The position numbers and the translations under genes were made by a program. The notes beneath the pieces are model-generated. The model made no database searches. It saw nothing but the letters and a program-made list of their open reading frames with translations, and was not told where the DNA came from. This document shows, piece after piece, positions 56,075-64,000 of a stretch of DNA of 64,000 nucleotides. The stretch comes from Thereva unica (taxonomy: Eukaryota > Arthropoda > Insecta > Diptera > Therevidae), in assembly GCA_949987705.1 (NCBI GenBank), contig OX465281.1, positions 221,373,978 to 221,437,977 of the forward strand, in the 5' to 3' direction. Position 1 is the first letter of the stretch; the number at the start of each line of letters is the position of its first letter.

Positions 56075-56170
56075 TAATTCGCCAACGATATTATGAAATG
56101 ACTGAATGGACGTACACCACACACACAGACGTTTCGAGCGTGGGTGCAGACTTCTTCAGGCCCCTAGTTT
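56075..56170 (-). other. GAAACGT motif region, possibly Penelope-like
   Basis: The minus strand reads GGCCTGAAGAAGTCTGCACC followed by CACGCTCGAAACGTCTGTG. A CTGAAGAAG...GAAACGT block is often seen downstream of Penelope-like retroelements. No ORF accompanies it. Confidence 0.25.
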
Positions 56171-57308
56171 GTAATGTAACAGCAATCGTTAATTAATCAA
56201 AGATTCAAAAATAAAAATTTTGTTTTGGAATGACCCTAAGAATCCTATCCTAACCTATACTCCATTCTGATATCTCTCATCTGTTGAAACTGGGTCCCCT
56301 CAACTTACCTGGGTCGAATTGATATTTCGCCTCATATTCGCGGATTGAGTTGCATGCCCCACAAAAACACTCACATCGACTCACTCAAATGACTCACATA
56401 ACTCACGTCAAATAACAAATGCGCGTCCAAAATGACTGAGACTTTAGTGAGAAACTGTCAAAAGATGCACAACTACATTCACTAGCTTTTATTGAAGAGT
56501 GCTGCCATCTTCACGATGACGTCGGAAACTTTTCAGACCATGCTCGTATATACATGCGGGCATATCTTTTTAGATGGCTTTCTGCTGTAAAAATATAGAT
56601 TGATTTTTTAGCGACAACGTCCTCAAATTTGAAGGTAATCGCTACAAAATTAAATTTGCAGGGATTTTCAATGGCTCACATGTGAACTTACAGCTAAGAT
56701 ATCTGAAAAACTATTCATCGTACGAAATAAAGGCAAAAACAAAAATTTTCCTCAAGAAACGCCCTTCACTTTTGAACCTCTGCATTTAACAAGTCTTTGG
56801 TCTTCATACGATTAATGAGTGAAAGGCGAGTAGCTTTAAGCACAAGTTCTTCAAATGACGATGTCAGTCTATCAGAAAGAAAATGCATCATTTTTATACG
56901 CGCTCGCACACAACTATACAGCGGAAAATTTTATGAGTTTATATGGGGATAAACTTGATGTGTTGGTGCATATTTTCTCGTTGTTCGAAAAAAAAACAGC
57001 TGATTCAATTTACTTTCCTCTTCTGTTCTGCGTGCTTTATCGAGGAGAGAGAATCTGGCTTTGTCTCGCCGAGTTCACAGGGTATGCGTTGAGTTGTGTT
57101 CAGCAGTGATGTCCATATATACACGCACACAACTAACAGGAGGAAATTTTTGTATGAAGATGAAAGACTTGTTATTACTAAACTTTGGGTGGGCATAGTC
57201 ATTCTGGGGTGGTCCAGGCCCACCCTGGTCCCCTCTTAGTTACGCCAATGCTCGAGTACAAAACTTCACTCCCTCGAAAAATGTAAGAAATTTCCCTCCA
57301 ACTCGTAT
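56171..57308. other. No recognised gene
   Basis: Includes clustered ACTCAC/TGACTCAC motifs (about 56370-56410) and TTTTTTAGCGACAACGTCCT at about 56605, which resembles the end of the short element at 17368. The 84-codon frame at 56855-57109 has no motif. Confidence 0.35.
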
Positions 57309-58111
57309 TAGTCCGGGAGCCGACGTAACAAAAAAGTCAAACATTTGATCAATAATTTTGGTACTGATGTAAAACGATTAAAAATAATGTTTTAAGAATG
57401 AAATGGACGGTCAGCTGGCCAAATTGGTGGCGGAAGGAACAGCAAAGGGGGGGGGGGAATCTTGTTAAAAAAAACTAAAAAAAACATATGATCATTATTT
57501 ATTTTATATTGTAATCAAAGATTATCGATAAAAGTATTAGGAAAAAACAGTCAGCTGGGCTAACTGCGGGTATTTCGTCGTCAGCTGATCGCTCAAAAGC
57601 GTAAAAAGATTTTTTTTTTAAAACATTTGATCATTTACAAATTTTTTTATTATGTTACTTTGATCATTCTAATGTTCAAAAATCGCAATCAGCTGCCCCT
57701 TTGTTAAGGAATTAACCGTCAGCTGGCCGCCGAAAGGTCAAATTGCCGTTTGCATTTTCCGAGGCGCGCTTGGCCTTTAAAGCTTAAGCTGACGGGGTTT
57801 CTACTCACAAACGGTCAGCTCATCCTGTTTTTTCTCAATTTTATAAAAAATTTTAAAAAACTGTTTTACTTACAGGAATGATCAACCATTTTTTTTAAAT
57901 TTATAGCATATTGTTTCTTACTAAAAAGTGAATCTTCACCTTATTATTAATGTAAATAAATATTACATTGAAAGTAAACTTGCAGGATTAAAAAGCACTA
58001 ATATTTTTCATTATTTTTATGGAAATTATGAAATTATGAAATCTTTTTAACACAGATAGAAATTTTTGTTTTGTTTTTTAAATGTAATTTACATAGCGTT
58101 ATATTAATTTT

Positions 58112-60640
58112 CCTCTTCTCCGGTTAATTCAGACTTAGAACTATCTGAATTTTCAGACAATGAATCCTCCGACCCAAAACTTGAAAACTCACTGTCAATA
58201 TCTTCCTCTTAACTTTGTGCAACGTCAGCAACATCTGCAAAAAATACATTTTATTTTATTATGATTATTATATATGTACATTGATTTAAGTGGCGACTTA
58301 TGGAGAATACCTTTGTCAAGATCATGCTCACTAGTAATGATTTCTATTGACGGAGGTAGTTGCTCACCAGCAAACCATTTAAAAGAATATTCGTTATCCT
58401 TTTCCTCCCATCCATAATCAGTTGGTTTACATAAACATTGATTTGATTGGTGCGCGCTGCGCCACAATTTGGTTATGTATATTGTACGCAAAAGGTGCTG
58501 TTTCAATTCTGCAAGCGATATGGTGGCATTTGTGAACCATCAATATTCTTTAGAGGTAGTTGAAACGTTTCTTCATTTACATCAAATTTGTAATTTCGAA
58601 GAAATGTTGCTACTCTTGCATCATTTACTTTACATATATTCTTTAAATTGTAGTTGATGCATACAAATTCTTCTATGATAGGCATTATACTATCTACAGT
58701 TTCAAAGTTTAAATTGTGTAAAATACTAAACGCATTAATGATTTTTTTGCTATTTTTTAGTTTTTTAAAAGGCTTAAGTTTTCCTTTCCTGAAAAAGGAC
58801 GGGTTATAATCACACCCAGTGAAAGCATGAAATGCGGGCAATGCAGCGGCTAAATCTTTACCCAAAGTAGCATACAATTCATTTATATTTATGCACCGGA
58901 CACGATTTCCTGTACCAACTGTAATATAAATCTGTACCTCATTATTAATCAATTCCATGTTCCCAAGCATTATCACCGCTATATCGGTGTCGGAACACCT
59001 TAACAGCACGCGTGCCTTGTGGTCAATTTTACAGACGTGAAAAATAAGTTTTGTATCAGCTTCTTCTTGAGAAGGGCAAGATAAAGCACTGACGTGCTCC
59101 TTTGAAACAATTGCATGCTGGGTTTGAAATTTGTAACAATAATCAAAATTTACATAAACTGTTTTTTTTTAAAGTAGGTACGGAAACATATAATCGTTGG
59201 ACCATTCTTTAATTAAAAACTCAACAAAAGCTTCTTTAAAATACATGTTCTTCAAATCTTTATGAAAATCACTTGTTCTTCGTTGATTTTGCCCGATAAT
59301 TTTAACACTTTGACCTTTACAAGTGCCCCGCATTTTATGTTCATTATCTTTAATAGATGGAGAAAAATAACGATCAAATGCTATTATTACGGTTGATGCC
59401 GCATTTGACGTAACCATTTGTAAAAATTGTTTAGCAATGTTACCAAACGTAGCAGGAACGTCTCTCATTGTATGGAGCATAAAAAAACCGTCAAAAATAA
59501 TGACGTCATAATGCGTTCTGTATGTTTTATTTCTTTTTCCAATATTTTTAACAAAACAGATTTGTCAGTTTTACATATTGTTCCATCTACATGACACATA
59601 GAAAAAGGAACGGGTGTTAAAGAATAAGATAACGCCTTCTCTAAATTAATTTTTTTTCCAAAGAGACTCTTAGTAATTGACCAAATAAATCACGTTCCAT
59701 ACGCACTTCCACTAATTTTCCAGCAGATGAAATCTTCTGTTTGGGCATTGCAGAGGTAAAATTCAACGTTTTATTATTTTTGATTGACTTTTAAAATCTT
59801 TGGCTGTCATGATGACATTCTCTTATGTATTGTTCCCTTTGAGTATTGCTTAATTCCTCTACGTTTAGTAAAAATTGACTATTTCATCATTAACTGCCTG
59901 ACCAGTTGAGACTTTGTAAAAACTATCCTTATCTAGTAAAGGAGAAAAAGGGTTCATATTATCTTTAATATTATCAACTAACTGTTGGGCATTTGATTAA
60001 ATTTTCTAATGACGCATTCTTTCAAATCTGCTCTATTAGCTCTATCCATAACGTTTGCTCTATCCATAACGTTTGCAATAATAGCGGAACGAATACTGTG
60101 ACTTTTACACCACCTTTATCTAGCGGAAATTGAATTAGTAGTGTGGGTTATGCCTGTGAGTTTGTTGGCAGCATCAGCATTAATTGTTTGTTCCAAAGTT
60201 AAATCAATTGGAATTCTTGAAAAAGGTTTTTCAGTTCTTTTAATTCCAAAAATTAATTCTAACCCTGGATGCGTTACATCAACGTTCATGACATTGTCAA
60301 GATCCCTTACAGTATATCTTGAGTAGTTTTGTTGGTTGAAAGTAAAGAAAATATTGGTAATAAAAGGAAGAACAAACTTAAAAAGATCAAGATTAGCCGT
60401 TTGAATACTCGCTTGCAACATTAAATAATAATTAACTAAAACACAAATCATATAGAATTTAGGAGTTTTGCCGTGTTTGCCATCTAAAGTCGCTTTTCTA
60501 TAATTTTCGTACTCGTTGAAAATATATAGTAAATCGGGATTATTTATAATTGGTTTCTGTGATTTTGTTTGCCTAAACTCTATTAAGTAATCCCTTATTT
60601 CATCTGAGTCTGAATTAACCGGAGAAGAGGAAAATTAATG
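58112..60640 (-). pseudogene. TE protein, C-terminal half, with FEN1/XPG-like nuclease motifs (decayed)
   Basis: Minus strand from 60640: IFNEYENYRKATLDGKHGKT, TFNQQNYSRYTVRDLDN and IPIDLTLEQTINADAANKL with NSISAR (60116-60451). Frameshifted codons follow, LTPVPFSMCHVDGTI and KSVLLKILEKE (about 59640-59540). Then VIIAFDRYFSPSIKDNEHK (about 59395), SQEEADTKLIFHV (about 59075), LLRCSDTDIAVIML (about 59005), FHAFTGCDYNPSFFRKGKLK (about 58830), LLRTIYITKLWRSAHQ (about 58490), DYGWEEKDNEYSFKWFAGEQ, and an acidic tail after a 76-bp intron (58235-58310). The order FDR..PS.K..E, EEAD, SDTD, GCDY matches the acidic core of FEN1/XPG nucleases. Stops and frameshifts prevent a full product. Confidence 0.6.
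58235..58310 (-). other. Intron in the TE gene of large-TIR element 2
   Basis: Donor ACAAAG|GTATTC and acceptor TTTTTTGCAG|ATG on the minus strand. It joins the KWFAGEQLPP exon to an acidic tail (EDIDSEFSSFGSEDS, then SELTGEEEN and stop) that ends inside the left arm. Confidence 0.5.
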
Positions 60641-61433
60641 TAACGCTATGTAAATTACATTTAAAAAACAAAACAAAAATTTCTATCTGTGTTAAAAAGA
60701 TTTCATAATTTCATAATTTCCATAAAAATAATGAAAAATATTAGTGCTTTTTAATCCTGCAAGTTTACTTTCAATGTAATATTTATTTACATTAATAATA
60801 AGGTGAAGATTCACTTTTTAGTAAGAAACAATATGCTATAAATTTTAAAAAAATGGTTGATCATTCCTGTAAGTAAAACAGTTTTTTAAAATTTTTTATA
60901 AAATTGAGAAAAAACAGGATGAGCTGACCGTTTGTGAGTAGAAACCCCGTCAGCTTAAGCTTTAAAGGCCAAGCGCGCCTCGGAAAATGCAAACGGCAAT
61001 TTGACCTTTCGGCGGCCAGCTGACGGTTAATTCCTTAACAAAGGGGCAGCTGATTGCGATTTTTGAACATTAGAATGATCAAAGTAACATAATAAAAAAA
61101 TTTGTAAATGATCAAATGTTAAAAAAAAAAAAAAAATTTTTACGCTTTTGAGCGATCAGCTGACGACGAAATACCCGCAGTTAGCCCAGCTGACTGTTTT
61201 TTCCTAATACTTTTATCGATAATCTTTGACTACAATATAAAATAAATAATGATCATATGTTTTTTTTTTTAGTTTTTTTTAACAAGTTTCCCCCCCTTTT
61301 GCTGTTCCTTCCGCCACCAATTTGGCCAGCTGACCGTCCATTTCATTCTTAAAACATTATTTTTAATCGTTTTACATCAGTACCAAAATTGATCAAATGT
61401 TTGACCAATTGTTACGTCGGCTCCCGGACTATA

Positions 61434-61600
61434 TTTACACTCTCACCACGGCTCGGTTTAAATTGGATATTTTACTACGGCAAAATAAGTAAGAAAATGT
61501 CTCGGCAGTTCGTGTTTACAATCTCACCTCGCCGTAATTCGATTTGGATATTTTACTGCCGCAAAAGAAGTAAAAAATGTCTCTCCACACTTACATGCTC
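61434..61600 (+). repeat. 81-bp imperfect tandem duplication
   Basis: TTTACACTCTCACC (61434) and TTTACAATCTCACC (61515) start two diverged copies, each containing TTGGATATTTTACT and AAAATGTCTC. It begins directly after the large-TIR element. Confidence 0.7.
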
Positions 61601-62727
61601 ATATCGCAGTAGGATATTATTTTTGAACCGGGACATTTAAAAAAGTTGAGACCTCAGTACAATTTACTATCGTGTACGGGACAAATGAACTGCCTCTTGT
61701 AAGCCCGGCTCAACTGTAGTGAGAATTTCCACCCTCTAAAAGGAGTGGAATTCTCCCCCTGGGAAAAAGCACATATCTACACAATATAATTTTCGTTCCT
61801 TGAGCTTTTACTTACTTAAAGTCCAAATTTCACGTTAATCGGTGCTGTCTGAAAGAATTCGGAGCCATAAACCGCTATCTATATGTCGACAGAATTGAGT
61901 CTAATTTTGTCGTTTAATAATAATATGAAATATACCATTTTAAAGAAAAATGGATCATTTTTCATATCTATTGGAAAAACTTTAAAAATAACGTTTAAGT
62001 ATAAATTTAATAACAAAGTCCTACTATCATTCACTTACCAAAAGTCATCCATCTATATTTAGCATTAATATATCATGAAAAATTATCGCCAACTCTCTTA
62101 TCTTTTCCTGGTGTCTTACCACCGAATCAATTTAATCCCATATAAACCAAAATTAAACTATTTTCCAATCACGTATTAAGTCTAAAGATACACACACTTG
62201 ACAGAATATATACTTCCTTATCCCCACAACTCGCTTGTTAAATGCATTTCAATTGCGTCGGACATTGAGAATTGTATATACCACAAATCAAAATCGAAAC
62301 ATTAAGACCTAATCACAAAAACCGATCAGAAAACTTCTAGCCAAACACTTTTTATCCTCTTAGGATTTGAATTTTTTTTTTTTTTTGAAGCAATCGCCAA
62401 GTCGCTAAGCCCGCAGCCCATTGTTTATCTAAATCTCTAGGTTAGACTGTTGGGAAACTTGAGTAAATCTGTTTGATATCGTCTCAAGTGGCGAAAGACA
62501 ACGATAAAATAATGTTATTTTGTTAGTGATTAAAGCTGCCTCTGTCTCTCTCTCTTGAGACTACAAGCATTTACCTTAGATTTTATTGTACATAATCCGA
62601 AAATTAAACATTCGCCTATGAAATTTGAGGATTTTGTTTTTGTGTGCACACTTCTTACTTTCACGCAATTTATTCAAGATTATGACGTTTTATAATCTAA
62701 TCTTTTTCTATCTTGCTCTCATTCTAG
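61601..62727. other. Rest of dve intron, no recognised gene
   Basis: 61630-61705 is the dispersed repeat also seen at 30897-30980. A poly(T) run of 16-18 bases lies near 62370. The pyrimidine-rich tract and acceptor before 62728 belong to dve splicing. Confidence 0.5.
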
Positions 62728-64000
62728 GTTATGCTGTCACAGATTTGTCGCAGTGCATATCAGAATTCATTTCCATTTGCTGGTGAAATACCAGATGATG
62801 TACGACGGAAGTTTGACCAGTGGTGGAGCAATCAATTGTCACCGCAATCACCGATTGCTCCGAAAATTCTACCATTTATGGCCCCACAACAAGGCGATTT
62901 AGAATTTCCAGGGGCGCATCCCTTACATGCTGGTCGAGATGCATTGCTTGAGAATCATCATCCACCTCATCCAAACATGATGGTACATCCGGCTTTGCAT
63001 TCCATTCATTCACAGTATCCGAACCAGAAAACTCGGATGAGAACAAGTTTTGATCCTGAAATGGAGCTGCCGAAGCTGCAAAGATGGTTTCAAGAAAATC
63101 CTCATCCATCAAGACAACAAATTCAGTCGTATGTTATCCAGTTGAATTCTTTAGAATCAAGAAGGGGACGAAAACCTTTAGATGTCAATAATGTAGTTTA
63201 TTGGTTTAAGAATGCCAGAGCAGCACAGAAAAGAGCAGAAATGCGTGGCCAAGGATTAGGTAATGGATATGTTAACCATCAACAGCCTGGCCTTATGATG
63301 GGCCATCCAGATTACATTAAAAGCCCTCACAGTATTAAGTCAGAGGATATTGATAATTTGTCGCAACATTCAGATGATATTGATGATGATTCCAGCCGTC
63401 CAACATCTCCTCAATTACCTTTATCATTAACTACACACGAACGAAATCGACCCCTAGAACAGGATAATATGATAAAAAGTGAGAGTAACATCAATGGCAA
63501 CAGTTTGGAAAGGAATAATAACAATGAAAACATGCAAAACGGAAGGCAACCAAATATGGAAATTGACACGAACCAAGTTGACGAACCAAATAATAATCAA
63601 AACTCCGAGCAGCGTTCAACATCACCAAAAAATTCTCCAAAATCCGAAGATCTAGATATGGACGATAACGATATAAGCCAAATGGATGAATTTCGCACAC
63701 CATCTCCAGATCCGCGGAGAGATTTATCATTTCCAATGGTACCAAACTCGATGTTTTCACATTCCATTATGTACATGAGCCACTATATGCCCGGAATGAC
63801 GCAGCCCGGACATCATCATCATCCACCGTCACAACTACCTCCTGGTGCGATGGGTAGTAGCGGATTAAATCTTTCGAGTCTTTCGAGTGAAGAACGGAGA
63901 AAAAGGAATCGAACTTTTATTGATCCTGTAACTGAAGTACCAAAATTGGAACAGTGGTTTGCTATGAATACACATCCTTCGCATACTCTTATATTGAAAT
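62728..64000 (+). CDS. dve: dve exon: homeodomain 1 and start of homeodomain 2 (runs off window)
   Basis: Acceptor CATTCTAG|GTT at 62721-62727. Open in phase 0 for 1273 bp to the window edge. It starts VMLSQICRSAYQNSFPFAGE and RRKFDQWWSNQLSPQS. Homeodomain 1 lies at about 63027-63240: TRMRTSFDPEMELPKLQRWF, ENPHPSRQQIQSYVIQLNSL, then ESRRGRKPLDVNN, a loop longer than in a standard 60-residue homeodomain, and recognition helix VVYWFKNARAAQKRAE with Lys at position 50. A low-complexity linker follows, rich in Asp, Asn, Ser, with HHHHPP. Homeodomain 2 begins at about 63896 (RRKRNRTFIDPVTEVPKLEQ, WFAMNTHPSHTLILK). Two atypical homeodomains behind a compass domain is the architecture of Drosophila Defective proventriculus. 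The frame is intact with no TE contamination. Confidence 0.9.

Larger units (their letters stand above)
57309..61431 (-). mobile_element. Large-TIR transposon 2 (826-bp inverted repeats)
   Basis: Starts TAGTCCGGGAGCCGACGTAA and ends TTACGTCGGCTCCCGGACTA. Arms 57309-58134 and 60606-61431 are 826 bp each and near-identical inverted copies. TAT flanks both ends (57306-57308 and 61432-61434). The 2.5-kb interior carries a decayed minus-strand gene with nuclease-like motifs. The arms contain clustered GTCAGCTG sites. No DDE transposase or retroelement domain was seen. Confidence 0.85.
50842..62727 (+). other. dve: dve intron, 11.9 kb, filled with transposons
   Basis: Donor GTAAGC at 50842, acceptor ATTCTAG at 62721-62727. 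About a third is the large-TIR element 57309-61431; the rest holds retroelement remnants listed separately. 50842-52009 has no recognised feature except a (TA)11 run at 51445-51466. Confidence 0.8.

Noticed and set aside
1..64000. CRISPR arrays, bacterial operons, integrons, riboswitches
   Set aside because: Spliced genes, poly(A)-tailed retrotransposons and MITEs show this is a eukaryotic chromosome; no such features seen.

Overview
This is a eukaryotic window, almost certainly from an insect and probably a large-genome fly. It holds three coding exons of one host gene, the homeobox gene defective proventriculus (dve), on the + strand: two exons encoding the SATB-like compass (CMP/ULD) domain (50345-50554 and 50612-50841), and a long exon (62728 to the window edge) carrying a first K50 homeodomain and the start of a second. 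Splice sites and reading phase agree across all three. No upstream dve exon was recognised, so 1-50344 is best read as dve 5' intron or upstream DNA. The 11.9-kb intron 50842-62727 separates the compass exons from the homeodomain exon. Nearly everything else is transposable-element (TE) DNA and its debris.

Layout. 1-2832: RTE-type retrotransposon with an intact 928-codon frame and a (TGGA)5 tail. 3764-4665: Jockey and RTE scraps. 4706-8691 and 13037-18868: two copies of one repeat unit that holds a dead non-LTR remnant (DUF4780-like ORF1 joined to RNase H) and several MITEs with CCCAGC ends. 10053-10718: fold-back element, beside a RAG1/Transib-like transposase remnant (10722-11370, -). 22754-26165: large element with 0.8-kb terminal inverted repeats (TIRs) around a two-exon gene. 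27166-30170: decayed Jockey element with a MITE inside. 33655-34035: R1-like scrap. 34795-44215: a nested stack in which an RTE-like element was hit by a Transib-type element (CGTCG target duplication, CACAGTG heptamer end), which was then hit by two Jockey-like elements. The first (37011-41033) is structurally complete; the second (41129-44088) is itself broken by half a fold-back MITE. 47100-50075: RTE-like remnant on the - strand. Inside the dve intron: Jockey, RTE and Ty3/gypsy remnants, a 5S rRNA-like sequence, and a second large-TIR element (57309-61431).

Most notable. The two large-TIR elements share a TAGTCC end, arms of about 815-826 bp and a 3-bp target duplication. They carry what look like the N-terminal and C-terminal halves of one TE protein family. 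The C-terminal half shows, in order, the acidic motifs of a FEN1/XPG-type (PIN-fold) nuclease, and I see no DDE transposase in either. The complete Jockey element has an A_AAA_AAG heptamer directly before its ORF1 stop codon. That leads into an ORF2 frame with no early ATG, which suggests -1 programmed frameshifting. All family assignments come from reading translated sequence by eye; no database search was run.
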